A program made the position numbers and the translations under genes. The notes under the pieces were generated by a model. It saw nothing but the letters and a program-made list of their open reading frames with translations, did not search any database and had not been told where the DNA came from. Source: Amorphophallus konjac (Eukaryota; Streptophyta; Magnoliopsida; Alismatales; Araceae). Taken from it: DNA of 64,000 bases. This document shows, in pieces, positions 9,665-20,588 of the stretch. Within the stretch, counting starts at the first letter, position 1. The number at the start of each line of letters is the position of its first letter. The stretch is from positions 34,124,708 through 34,188,707 of the forward strand of contig CM040127.1 of the NCBI GenBank assembly GCA_022559845.1. Reading direction: 5' to 3'.

Positions 9665-10360
9665 TTACAGGAACCGAAGGTAGGAGGGCTTTGACTAAGG
9701 AGGATTTCCATCGTTCAACATCTTCATCCCTTGGGAGGCTTCCTCCCATCGAGCATTCAAGCCAAAGGAGCCACCAAACAAGATTTTTCTATCTTATCTC
9801 CCCTTATTTGTATTTTTCATTAGTTCATAATACATGCATCATGTTTCATTGTTATATTGATTTTTCTCAACCATCATATTGAGATCTCCCCATAGTGCAA
9901 CTCTTGCACTCTTTCCCCTTTAATTTTTATTCTTATCTTCATGCATTCATCATATCTCCTCACACCCTCTTTGCATAGGGGTTTAAGGGCAATTACCCAT
10001 AAGGTGTGTTCTTAATCATATTTTCATGCTCATCACATTAAGAATTTGATGCTACACTCACCTCGTTTCTAATCCAATCTTTTGGTGTTGGCTTTGGTAT
10101 TTTGCAAGGGTAATCAAATTGAAGAACTCTCTTCATCGGCCGGCCGATCTAGAAGAGAAAGGAGCACTCACATCCCCGCACTTTTAAAGGTATTCTTCGC
10201 GATCCCTCCATGATTTTCATTATTATCTTTTGAGGCCTTCGCGTCTCTGGCGATCACACACTCCCCTTGTGCACCTCGTGCATATATTTTCCTCCATATT
10301 GATGATTATTGCATGTCTTTTCTTTGATATTTTTCTTAAGTGGATTTATTAGGATCTACA

Positions 10361-12232
10361 GTTTGGATATTATTTCTATCACCCTTCTGAGCAAAGGGTC
10401 TTAGTGGCCAAGAGAGCTGTATTTCTGGAAAGAGAATATCTACTCCAGAAAAATAGTGGGAGCCAGATAGAATGGACGAGATCCAAGAACCACAACCCAT
10501 AGACACAAACTCATTAGATGAGACGGTATCGGTTGATCCTATTCAAAGTGAGACACTGACACTACGGAGATCTGGTAGATTACCGAGAGAACCTGAGAGA
10601 TATGTTGGACATGTCTCAGAGGGGTCCTCTAGGTTATGTATCGATGAGGATGATGATCCTCAGTCGTACCAGGAGGCGATCCGTAGTGTAGACTCCGAGA
10701 AATGGCAAGAGGTAATGGATTCAGAGATCCAGTCCATGTACACCAACAAAGTTTGGAACTTAGTTGATGTACCCGAAGGGAAGGTCCCTATCGGCTGCAA
10801 ATGGATTTTCAAAAGGAAAATCGGTACAGATGGACATGTTGACACATACAAGGCTAGACTAGTGGCGAAAAGATATCGTCAAAGGCAAGGCATTGACTAT
10901 GACGAGACGTTTTCACCGGTAGCCATGGTTAAGTCAATCAGAATCCTCCTTGCCATTGCTGCATACCTGGATTATGAGATCTGACAAATGGATGTGAAGA
11001 CAGCTTTTCTTAATGGAAACCTGTCAGAAGAGGTGTACATGGTACAGCCTGAAGGATTCACCTCCAAGCTACATCTTAATAAGGTATGCAAACTCCAAAG
11101 GTCCATTTATGGATTAAAGCAGGCATCTAGAAGCTGGAACTTAAGATTTGACGAGGCTGTCAAACCTTTCAACTTCATTCGGAATGAAGATGAACCCTGT
11201 GTTCACAAGAAGGTCAGTGGGAGCTCAGTGACCTTCTTGGTCCTTTATGTTGATGACATCTTACTCATTGGGAATGATGTAGGGATGTTGACATCAACTA
11301 AGTCTTGGTTGTCCAAGACCTTCTCCATGAAGGATTTGGGAGAAGCATCCTATGTGCTGGGCATAAGGATCTATCGAGATAGATCTAAAAGGATGCTAGG
11401 ATTATCTCAATCCATGTACATAGACACTATCCTCAAAATGTTTAGGATGAAAAATTTCAAGAGAGGTCTCATTCCCATGAGACATGGAATTTGTCTATCC
11501 AAGGGGATGAGTCCTAAAACTTCTGAGGAGGTGGCACACATGAATAAGGTGCCCTATGCTTCTGCGATAGGGTCAATCATGTATGCAATGCTATGTACAC
11601 GGCCTGATGTTACCAATGCTTTAAGCATTGTCAGTAGATATCAGGCAAATCTAGGTGAAGAGCACTGGAGGGCAGTAAAGGGTATCCTTAAGTACCTACG
11701 AAGGGCTAAGGATCTTTTTCTACTTTATGGAGGAGAGGACCTATAGCTTAGAGCTTACACATATTCAAGTTTCCAGTCAGATCCAGATGACTGCAAATCC
11801 ATGTCTGAATTTGTATTCATGTTGAATGGAGGGGCAGTCAGTTGGAGAAGCTCCAAGCAAGATACGACTGCAGACTCGACGACTGAGGCGGAATATATTG
11901 CTACAGCTGAAGCTGCTAAGGAAGCCGTCTGGATGAAGAAATTCATCTTGGAACTTGGCGTAGTTCCCGAGATATCAGCTCCCATCCCATTATTTTGTGA
12001 TAATAATGGGGCCATCGCCCAGGCGAAGGAACCGAGATCTCACCAAAGGTCGAAGCATATTCTCAGGTGCTTCCATCTTATTCGGGAGATTGTTGATCAA
12101 GGAGATGTGATGGTAGAGCGTGTACCGTCAGAAGATAACATAGCAGATCCACTGACTAAGCCTTTGACACAGACTGTATTTGAGCGTCATCGGGATAAGA
12201 TGGGTCTCAAAGTTGTGGGCAATTGGCTGTAG
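10361..12232 (+). pseudogene. copia-1 pol 3' part: integrase C-terminus, reverse transcriptase, RNase H
   Basis: The region continues the copia-1 polyprotein after the nested insertion. The integrase tail runs to about 10470, where the sister copy has one base more, so the frame shifts. From 10472 one frame carries the RT N-terminal block (YKARLVAKRYRQRQGIDYDE), the SIYGLKQASRSWN block (11102-11140), the YVDD catalytic box (11246-11257), and RNase H with TTEAEYIA (about 11879-11902) and the SKHI-HLIREIV end. Two in-frame stops break it: TGA at 10982-10984 and TAG at 11744-11746. The first RNase H acidic position, Asp in the sister copy's AYTDSSF, reads AYTYSSF here (about 11754-11774). The 3' end at 12232 is the natural terminus, just before the polypurine tract. 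Confidence 0.93.
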
Positions 12233-12246
12233 TTCAAGTGAGAGAT

Positions 12247-13833
12247 TGTTAGTGTTGGTGTGCTACAGGCCAATTTAGGGTCGGGTAGACCAAATATATG
12301 TACGATCTTGTTCATTATTAATAAAGTGGTATTTGAGCGTAAATATGCGATTGTGTCACTTTACGTTGTCCCTAGGATATGTGGTTGTAAAGTCAACTCG
12401 AGATGGGATCTCGATTATGAGACTGACTTTACATGAACACATACCTTAAACTGTTTCTAGTTGGAGGGTAATCACTCGGGGACTTTGATTACCTATTAAA
12501 CCAGTACACATGATGTGTTAGTGATCAGTCTCATGGTCAATGGTGCAGGGCACCAACACATATGTGTAGGTGTATGTCCTTGGAGGATGTACACTGAACT
12601 GATCCGCTATTGGATCTTCAGATGGTTGATTATACCTAATGTCAACTGAAGATCCAACAGTCTCAGTAGCATCGTTGGTCCTTTGACCTGAGACATTGAT
12701 CGGATCTTACACGAGGACTGGAATGGTTTAATTACTTGGCTAAGTGACTTTAACCATAAGTCATGAGTTGCCGAGTCGTTAACCACTCCAGGATACGTGT
12801 GAAGATCGTCAATGATCAAGAAGGGATCGCTCACTGTCGGGTATATATCAGACAGTTAATGGGTCATGATATTGACGCTCCGTTAAATCCCTGGCCAGGG
12901 TCGTATGAGTTCGTTTAGAACGGACGTCATACACTTTAAGGAGGTCATAGTCAAATGGCACGATCATGGGGTTTGACAGAAACCGTACCCTCGATCGTAC
13001 CAGACTCATAGAAGGAGCGAGGGATTATATCGATGCGGTAACTGTGGACTTGCAGGTACCAGACATGCTGATTTAAACCCAGGGTCCTCTAGGATCACGC
13101 GGATTTACTTGACCCAACGTGATCAAAGGTTCGAAATAAATTAAACTATTGTTCGGCTCTAGTAGAAGCGAATAATACGTTTAATTTACTTCTAATTGGG
13201 AATTAGAAGTTAATGGACCTTAAACTAGAGTGACTGTGGGCCTAGAGGATCACACACAATAGATTCTTGGGTGACGGATTATTATTATACAAGTGTATGT
13301 ATTAATTCCTTTTAATTCCTTTTGGAAAGGAGTGTAAATGGAGCTTAATACATATGTATAATAGTGGACAGGACATATATATAGTTTCGGTCTTTTAGAA
13401 CCATTTTCTAATAAACCTAAACTCTATATATAGCCACCTACGTGATGCTCATTCGAGCCTTCACTTCTTCCAACCTCTTAAGCTTAAGCAAGCACATAAG
13501 CTTAAGAGGAGGATTAGCCTCCCCCCTTTCTCCCCTTTGCTCTCTCTCTCTCCAGAAGGTGATAGAGTCGGGAAAAGTTGCACCGGGGAGGTACCGTCGC
13601 TGCGCAAGGGTCCGTGTGGATCTGCTCTAGAGGCTGTACAGCTGTGCGGCTCGATATTCTGTATCGGGCATCGCGGACAGCGTCGTTCCGCGCAAGGTGA
13701 AACACGCAACCCATAATTAGGGTCTTAGAAACACCGATTAGAGCATATATTAAGCTTTCCACAACACCGGGATCGGGCAAATGAATTTTTATTATCCGCT
13801 GCGTCCCCCGTAGGTGCTGTGCGAAACCTTACA
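12247..13833 (+). repeat. 3' LTR of copia-1 (1587 bp)
   Basis: The LTR starts TGTTAGTGTTGG directly after a purine-rich AAGTGAGAGAT tract and ends AACCTTACA, the same ends as the two LTRs of copia-2. It carries a TATATATAG box at 13425-13433 and a CTCTCTCTCTC pyrimidine stretch near 13541 downstream of it. Small frames inside are not genes. Confidence 0.93.
13425..13433 (+). promoter_or_regulatory. TATA box of the copia-1 3' LTR
   Basis: CTATATATAGCC lies at the same LTR position as in copia-2 (26921-26929 and 34245-34253). Transcription would start about 30 bp downstream. In this 3' LTR it could fire outward into 13834 onward. Confidence 0.6.
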
Positions 13834-14927
13834 TAACCTACCCAGATAGGTCATCGAACTGCTCCTTCGAGACTCCCTCGTTGAGAGTCTGCTCGACAGT
13901 AGAGTTTTGCACATCAGTGTCGATGTTGGCTCACTCTATGGTTTTTCGAGAATGTGGCATGACTTCTTGTCATTTCTCACAGGCGACACCAAAGTGTTGT
14001 GTAACACATAAAATTTACGAGTGTGGACTGAGCAAAAGAGCTTGGATAGCAATGAGCGGAGTTCCCAATAGAGGAGGTGAATGTTGAGCCGAGTGATGAT
14101 GCCAAGTCTCTTTCGAGCAAGAAGATGGTGGTCAAGAGGCTTGCATACCTTTATTCCCTTGAATTTTTTCTACTTCACCTATTGCTGACTTAAGTATCGG
14201 AGGGTTCTCTCGAGACACAGGACTGTTGAGAACTTCTTTTGCGTAGGAGAACGCTTGGCCTCGACATCCACATTGTCAACAAAGTTCCTCTTCGTCGCCA
14301 TCTTCCTGCTCGAAGGAGACTTAGCACCATCACCGCCTCTGGGAGTTTCGCCCCAGTCATAGTCGAGGATGGACTAGGAGACAGGTCCTGGGTGGGCTAG
14401 AAGACAATTATGGAAACCCACAGAGTCCAAAGCAGAAATAGAGGCGAGCAAAATCCGAGATAATAATGAAGGGATGATTACACCAGATTTGGCACCACAT
14501 GTCATGCCTGTCATCAAGTGAGATTCGGACTTAAATTAGGAAGGAGAGGGTAAACATCCACATCATTACGTAAAAGGTTAGAAAGATCATGTTGCAAGGT
14601 CATGACAAGCACTCTCCAAAGGAAGAAGTGAGATGACAATTATGTTTTAAACTCATTAACTCTCATGCTCATCCTTGTGACGCGACCCCCCCTACGAGAA
14701 TAACATTGCATCTCACTCACTCATCCTTGTGATGCGAAATCCAACGAGAATAACATGGTGATTGGGCAATGGTGCTGCAGCCGTGGTGAGGGAGGATTGG
14801 TGTGCACGTACATGTGGGTGCACACACATGCTTCTTCTTTTTAATAATTAGGGGGAGTTGATGCTGGAAGAAGGAAAGACTCTTCGTTATCTATACATAT
14901 ACCTTATAATTATTTACGTATTTTCTT
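13834..14927. other. Unclassified sequence, probably decayed repeat
   Basis: I see no convincing gene in this kilobase. The stretch 14100-14400 has the look of antisense retroelement sequence (a TAAGTATCGGAGGGTTCTC phrase followed by short serine-rich frames), but no domain can be named. Near 14660-14757 a phrase of about 50 bp (CTCATCCTTGTGACGCGA ... GAGAATAACAT) is duplicated in tandem. Confidence 0.4.
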
Positions 14928-15132
14928 GGGCCACTTTGATAATAGGTTAGGATAAGCTAACTTGGGTGAGCCCGAGGTGAGTTATTTATGGATTTTCATA
15001 TTTTTGATTTGATACTTATCCCAATTGGGATCGGGTCCCCGGATATAGTAACCCAACTACCAAAATAGAATAAGAGTCGATAGACAAAATAATTCATCAT
15101 AACTAACTCTTATTCTGTTATCAAAGTGACCC
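14928..15132. mobile_element. Small MITE-like element with GGGYCACTTTGATAA ends
   Basis: The ends are an imperfect terminal inverted repeat: GGGCCACTTTGATAATAG at 14928 and, inverted, GGGTCACTTTGATAACAG ending at 15132. They enclose about 170 bp of AT-rich, non-coding DNA. A clear target duplication was not found, so the superfamily is left open. Confidence 0.6.
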
Positions 15133-15601
15133 TATTATCTATTATGTATCTAGGACTCTCCAAGTAAAAGTGATCGGCAAGAGAGGAGAAATCTTCCTCT
15201 GTCCTCCCTCTACGTGCATGCATGTACTCTTCAATTTAAAGGGTACCACCAGACATACATTCAGAACTTTTGGTCTAATTGGAACGAAGGGAGAGATAGG
15301 GGATTGAGAAGGGGAAAGATGGGAGAGAGACGAAGGGGGATGGATACCTTCCTCTCTGCCATCCCTCTTCGGCCCTGCTTGGGAATACTTTCTCCTCCCC
15401 CAATTCTCCAAAATTCCTACCATCGTACACGCCGACACAATGGTCTTGACAAGAGGAGGATTTTGATGAAATTCAAAATTATATTTTGGATAAGTTGAGT
15501 GCCAACTTGAGATTGTGAGGGAGAGAGTTTAAAAAACCCAACAAATTACACGTTTACCATTCTTCGTTTCATTATCATCAGTAACATAAGTAAAGAGTTT
15601 T

Positions 15602-16050
15602 TCACTTTTAAATTATAATTAATGATATTAATGATATTTTTATAAGAAATTATTATTTCCATTTTGTGTTTATTGTATAGAAACTATTAAAAATATTTAA
15701 ACAATAAAAATAACTTTAAAAGTGAATAGTGATCAAACAGTAACTTATTACGTACCGTAAAACATTTTTTCACTGTAACATTATAATTAATGATATTTTT
15801 ATCAAAAATTTTATTATTTTGACTGTATATTTATGTTTTAAAATCTATTAAAATATTATAAAAATAAAAAATAAATCACTTCAAAAGTGAATACTGATTA
15901 AATAGTAACTTATGACTTATCGTAAAATGTTTTATGACTTTTAAATTATAATTAATGGTATTAATGATATTTTTATCAAAAAATTTATTATGTTAATGAT
16001 ATATTTATTTTATAGAATCCATTAAAATATTCTAAAAATAAAAACTAGAT
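15602..16050. repeat. AT-rich tandem repeat, about 165 bp x 3 (last partial)
   Basis: Three degenerate copies start near 15602, 15769 and 15929. Each has AAATTATAATTAATG, then GATATTTTTATMA, then a TAGAATCTATTAAAATATT phrase and, between copies, AAAGTGAATA-TGAT-AA-AGTAACTTAT. No coding potential is seen. Confidence 0.7.
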
Positions 16051-16433
16051 AGTGACGGGATATGTGGTATTTTAAGATTGGTTGGGTGCAGTAGACTCCA
16101 TGAATCTTTGACAAAAAATAAGAGTCCGGATGATTTTTTTTAAAATATTTTATACTAATTATTATTCTTAAAAATTATAAATTTTAATAAAACATAAAAA
16201 TATAATAAAAAACTCCTCTTCACCTATCTCAGATTAATGCGAGATGAAAAGAGATTAATGAGTTATGATCGTTAAAATGGGTATTACCGTATATGTGCAC
16301 GTAAATCCTCCACTTAGCTCATTGACTGGGGCTCCTCCCTGAAGCTCCGTTGTGGGAGCTTCTGGGTATTCTTTTTACTGTTCTCTCGATATATTTTTCT
16401 CTTTATTTTGAAAAATCTGATTAGACTCGGAAG

Positions 16434-16720
16434 CAGGGTTTGCCGTGCCGTCCCGACCCGCACCGACCCGCACGACCCGACCCGACCCAGGCAGGCGCCA
16501 GGTCGCACGGGCTGTGGGTCGTGGCCAGGACGCACTGGACCGCATGGTCCCGTGCGTCCCGCAGCGGACCGGAGCGGGTCGAGGCGTGGTACGTGCGGGA
16601 CGGCGCGAACGTGCCGGGCCGCCCATTTAGCGGGCCAGGGTGTGGGCGTCTGTGGCATCCGCAGCGGGCTGAAGGCGGTGACCGGTGGGTGTGGGCGGTG
16701 CAGAGCGGCAGCGACGGCCG
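16434..16720. repeat. GC-rich left subterminal region of hAT-1
   Basis: Repeated CGACCCG/GACCCGACCC words lie next to the left TIR, mirrored by the GC-rich block 35480-35570 at the right end. Subterminal repeats of this sort are transposase-binding sites in hAT elements (family knowledge). Long frames on both strands here reflect base composition and are not genes. Confidence 0.6.
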
Positions 16721-16794
16721 GCGATCAGAGGTAGATGCCCTAATTTTTTTTTTTTTTGAATTAATTGGGGAGGGAGAGGGGGCTGGATCTGGCC

Positions 16795-17275
16795 GGAGGG
16801 GGGGCGTCCACCGCCGGTGGGGGGGGGCGGGGAGGGAGGTGGGGGGGATGGGGGGCATCTGCAAGATGGCCGCCGCCGGGGGGGGGGGGGCGAGGAGGGA
16901 GGTGGGGGGGCTGGATCGCCCCTGCCACCGGGGGGTGGGGGGGGGGGGCGTCTGCACCACCACCGGTGGGGGGGCGGGGAGGGAGGTGGGGGGGCTGGAT
17001 CGCCCCTGCCAAGGGGGGGGGGGGGGGTGGGGGGGCGTCTGCATTACTGCCGGTGGGGGGGGGGGGGGGGGGGGCGTCTGCACCACCGCTTGTGGGGGGG
17101 CGGGGAGGGAGGTGGGGGGGCTGGATCGCCCCTGCCACCGGGGGTGGGGGGGGGACGTCTGCACCACCGCCGGTGGGGGGGCGGGGAGGAGGGTGAGGTG
17201 TGGAGGGGGGGGAGGGGGGGCGTCTGGATGGGGGGCTCGGCCATGCCCGGTGAGGGTGGGGGTGGGGGGGGGGAA
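16795..17275 (+). repeat. Poly-G-rich minisatellite (about 90-bp unit) in hAT-1
   Basis: About four to five degenerate tandem units contain runs of 5 to 18 G on the + strand. The unit reads roughly GGCGGGGAGGGAGGTGGGGG, then CTGGATCGCCCCTGCCACC, then G-run, then CGTCTGCACCACCGCCGGTG. Many four-run G-quadruplex patterns are present. Frames here (Gly/Arg-rich forward, Pro-rich reverse) are artefacts of composition. Confidence 0.85.
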
Positions 17276-18070
17276 TAAAATAAAAAATATTTTTTTAATT
17301 TATTCTTAATCTAAAAAACGTAGAAAAAGTTTTTTTATTAGATTATTTAATATTATTTTTAATATATTATTTAATTCATGTTATATAAATAATATAATTT
17401 TTATTTAATTTATGTTGTAGAAATATCATTTTTATGATGTATTATTTAATTTATTTTGTAGAAATAATATAAATAATATTTAATTCATGTTGTAGAAATA
17501 AATTTATTTTTTGATGTGTTATTTAATTCATGTTTAAATATTAGATTTAATTGAGATGTATTAAATTTTAAATTTAGTCTTGCATGTTGTAGAAATATTG
17601 ATATTAATATCATTATTAGTTGTAGATGTAAAATATTTTTAAATGCATAATGTATATCAGTTAATTTAATTGCATAATGTAATTTAAGTAGGCATATTTT
17701 TAATGTAAATATAATTTTAGTGTTGAATATTTTATAAATAATTTTAAAGTTAATTTATATGTATAATGTAAATTACTTATAGATGTTTATAATTTATATG
17801 TATAATGTAATTTAATTAGAGATGTAATTTTAAATATATAATTAGTGATAAATAATTGTAAAGTTAATGTATATGTATTAATTATAAATATTAACGTTAT
17901 ATGTATGTTTTAGAAATAATGATATTATTTAGAACTAAATTATATTAAGATGTATGAAATATTGAATTTCGTCTTGCATGGTAGGCAAATAATGAAATTA
18001 TTTTCATTGTTAGTTGTAGATGGGAAATAATATATTTGTATAATTTGTATTTCTTAATTTTAGGAGATAG
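17276..18070 (+). other. AT-rich, probable intron of hAT-1
   Basis: About 800 bp of very AT-rich sequence with recurring ATTTAATTCATGTTGTAGAAAT phrases (at most 20 shown: ATTTAATTCATGTTGTAG). It ends in TTCTTAATTTTAG at about 18052-18064, a good splice acceptor just upstream of the BED exon's ATG. This reads as a 5'UTR intron of the former transposase gene (inference). Confidence 0.5.
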
Positions 18071-18076
18071 CACTCT

Positions 18077-18140
18077 ATGGCTCCTAAGGAACGAACAAAT
18101 GATATTAGGTGGTCACACGGAGTTTTGTTGGATAGCAACC
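18077..18140 (+). pseudogene. hAT-1 BED zinc-finger exon, piece 1
   Basis: The ATG at 18077 opens MAPKERTNDIRWSHGVLLDS, the usual start of plant hAT/BED proteins that lead into the first zinc-binding Cys. After 64 nt the gypsy element interrupts it. The reading frame resumes in phase at 25694. Confidence 0.75.
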
Positions 18141-20509
18141 TGATGTGACACAACCTAAGACTTAGGCAAGCAAGCACATTCACAATCAAAGGGCCAATTT
18201 TGGGCCGCCGCTCTCCCATCGCTCACCCAAGCCCGGGGTGACTTGGCGATGCCAAGTGGAGGATGTGGGGTTGGGCCCTTGCTGGTAGAGGGCCAGCAAG
18301 GCCAAGATTTGATTCCCGATGGATGTGGAAGCCCAATTCAATGGGGCCGACAAAGTGCCGAAGGCACCGGTTGCACTTATTCCCACGGTGATCACTTAAG
18401 GCAACGGGGCTTGAGGATCGAGCTCTCACTCGCATAACCAGCGGAACTAGAACTAATATTGAAAGACAAGCACTAAATGGAGTGAGGTGTGAGCACTTAC
18501 TCGACCGGTTTGAAGAAACCGGTCCCGCTCGAGACGAGGGCGAGCGGGGAGGCGAGTGGATCCCCACACGCCGCGGCGGTGTAGCTTGACCTGTCCCAAA
18601 TAAGTTACAACACTACACCTCTCGCAGGAGGGGGACCTTGGGGTGGGGGTTAATGGATTACAACCAAAACTACCTCCGCACAGGGAGGGGCCTTCAGCCG
18701 GCCAAGCGGGGAGGGGAAACTAGGGCTAAAAGTAATGAAGAGGTGAAGACACCGGTTCTGCCTACTCTCTCTGAACAGGGACAGATAGTCGATGTTGCTG
18801 CTGCAGAACTTGCTCAAGAATTTTTCTGAAGGCGGGACCTATGGGAAACTCTTAGGGACTGGTACTGGAACACCTCTGAATTTTGTTGATTTCTTCTGGA
18901 GCCGCTGCTGACCTGGGTGGAGGTTCGAACAGAGCACCAGATCCTCGGACTGGCAGCTTCAGACTTCTAACAGCAGGTTGCAGAGGACGCCCCGACAGCT
19001 CCCGAACTCGGAATCAAGTACCGTCAGAGTCGTTGGAACCGTGGATGAGTCCTCTTCGCAGAAAAACTGACGGGGAAGCCAAAAGATGCCGGAGAAGACT
19101 TGGAGGCTCTGAACAAGGATGACTGGTTGGTGCAGACTGTGGGTAGTAGAACGGCGCAGCTGAGGGAGAAAAATGATAACTCTGGTTCACAAACGCCAAT
19201 TGAAGTTTCGTTTCTTGATTCTGAAAGTAGACAAGGCGATGAAGAACTTTGCAGAAGAGCGATCGAACTGATTCTTCTGGGGTTTGTCGTGGCAGAGCTT
19301 CTACTCAGGATCAGGTCTTCAGCAGAGGCACCACTACGCAGCTGTGGGAGGATGGAGCTCCCGGGCAGCACACAACTCGGATGAAGTCAAAACCACTTCT
19401 GTTGCAAAGAAGACTGGTAGACGCTTCCAACGATAGCTTTTGGGTCTTCAAACTCGTCCGGAGGAAGTCGTGGTGGCCGCTGCAAGTTGCTGGTTCACCT
19501 GCAACTTCTGAACTGCTAGCAGCAACCTAGGTATAGCTTCTAATGAATAGGGAAGAAGAAGGAGAAGGGGGCATATGGTTAAGGGGAGATGAATAAGGGG
19601 TGGATGGGGATGGAGGGGAGTTGTGGAAGGTGGCTAAGGGTAGTGGAGGGGCTGGAGGAGGAGGTGGCGCAAGGAGGTGTTCTGGTTCAGCCTAAGGGGA
19701 GGGTGAGAGGAGGGTGGAGGGTGAAGGGGAGGAAGGGGGCGAACCTAGCCTAATGGAAGGGAGTGGGGCGGCCAAAACAAGTGGAGGGAAGGGCTTTTCA
19801 AATTTGAAATGGCCTAGGAAGTTGAGGAATTATGTGGGGAAGAGGGGTGAGTGTGTTGGAATGGGGAAGATATTGTTGGAATGGGATAGATAGTGTTGGA
19901 ATGGGGGAATGCTACCTTGGAACTAGGGGGGTGGAGTAATGGTGGCTATGGGAAGTGGAGGGACTTTAATGGGGTAGGTGGGGGTTGGAAGTTGGGAGGG
20001 AGGAGGAGGAGAGAGAGAAAGGGGCGAACCCCTTAGTGGAGGAGAGAGAGGAGAGAGAAGAAGGGGGGTGGGGACTCTCTCACCCTAGGGCTTCTCACCC
20101 AATTGGATTCTCTCCATTAAACTAAGCTTTGAACTCTCAAATGGCATTTTTCATTGATTGATTCATTAAGTTGAAATGGGGGGGAATGAGGTCCTATATA
20201 TAGGCAACCCACATTTTACAATAAGTCCCTGACAAAAGACTCAATGACAAATAACCGAGGGGGTAGGGGGTGCACTTGGGCCAAGCCCAATGAATTGGGC
20301 CCAATAACTAACTAAACAACATAATGACACTCAAACTTAGGGAAATAAGCACAAGACCTAGGGACATGACTCAATTAAAATGAAAATTACATCAAATGAC
20401 TCAAATAAAAATTACGTAGGACTCAAAATTAGATAACTAGACCATGCCGGATGCAACCGGGCGAGGAGACGAGCTGTGAACGTGGGCATGGGAGGTGATG
20501 TCCCCATCA
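18141..20509 (-). repeat. gypsy-1 3' LTR (element orientation)
   Basis: The repeat spans TGATGTGACA to CCCCATCA (+ strand view), with TGATG/CATCA terminal inversion. It holds a palindromic CCTATATATAGG at 20193-20204 as TATA box for minus-strand transcription, and G-rich, GGAG-repeat sequence at 19550-20080. Frames within it are not genes. Confidence 0.93.
20195..20202 (-). promoter_or_regulatory. TATA box of the gypsy-1 3' LTR
   Basis: TATATATA inside the palindrome CCTATATATAGG, conserved in the other LTR at 25374-25381. Confidence 0.5.
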
Positions 20510-20588
20510 TACTCCCGGGGTGCGGAGAACTCGACTCCGTCGAGTAAGTGTCCTTCCCTCCTCGGAGGGTGTAGAAGTGGTACAGCCC

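Larger units (their letters stand above)
534..10360 (+). mobile_element. Non-autonomous LTR retrotransposon with hairpin-rich LTRs, nested in copia-1
   Basis: Two long direct repeats (534-2143 and 8757-10360) bound the element. Each starts TGTAGAC and ends TCTACA, giving a short terminal inverted repeat. The 5 bp GTTTG stand on both sides (529-533 and 10361-10365), a perfect target duplication, and removing the insert rejoins the copia-1 integrase. A primer-binding-like site follows the 5' LTR and a purine-rich stretch precedes the 3' LTR. The 6.6-kb interior has a proline-rich reading frame (3247-6045) but no recognisable protease, RT, RNase H or integrase, so it must have moved with enzymes supplied in trans. 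Superfamily is not decidable here; a Tat/Ogre-like gypsy origin is possible from overall layout. The LTRs look nearly identical, so the insertion is fairly recent. Confidence 0.95.
8757..10360 (+). repeat. 3' LTR of the non-autonomous element (1604 bp)
   Basis: This is the second copy of the 534-2143 repeat with the same order of parts: hairpin array 8957-9282, TATA-like element, TTC tract 9484-9664, acceptor-like end and terminal TCTACA. It is directly followed by the GTTTG target duplication and the continuation of copia-1. Confidence 0.95.
1..13833 (+). mobile_element. copia-1: 3' part of a Ty1/copia LTR retrotransposon, split by a nested element
   Basis: The element enters from the left window edge in the integrase core and resumes at 10361 after a 9.8-kb insertion. 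It continues through RT and RNase H to a 3' LTR ending at 13833. It is a close sister of the complete copy at 25743-34660: both parts align with it almost base for base by eye, and the junction falls at the same place in the integrase C-terminal region. The base order is protease/integrase-RT-RNase H, as in Ty1/copia. Residue patterns resemble the Angela/Tork group (inference). Its 5' end lies outside the window, so its target duplication cannot be checked; the 5 bp after the 3' LTR are TAACC. It is dead: two in-frame stops, one frameshift and the insertion. Confidence 0.93.

Noticed and set aside
12607..12834. 75-codon minus-strand frame repeated in all three copia LTRs (also 26103 and 33430)
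   Set aside because: Shared only because the LTRs are homologous; antisense to the element and without a motif.
16314..17309. Long Gly/Arg-rich and Pro-rich frames in the GC- and G-rich block
   Set aside because: Open in five or more frames because of base composition and the minisatellite; no domain, no consistent codon use.
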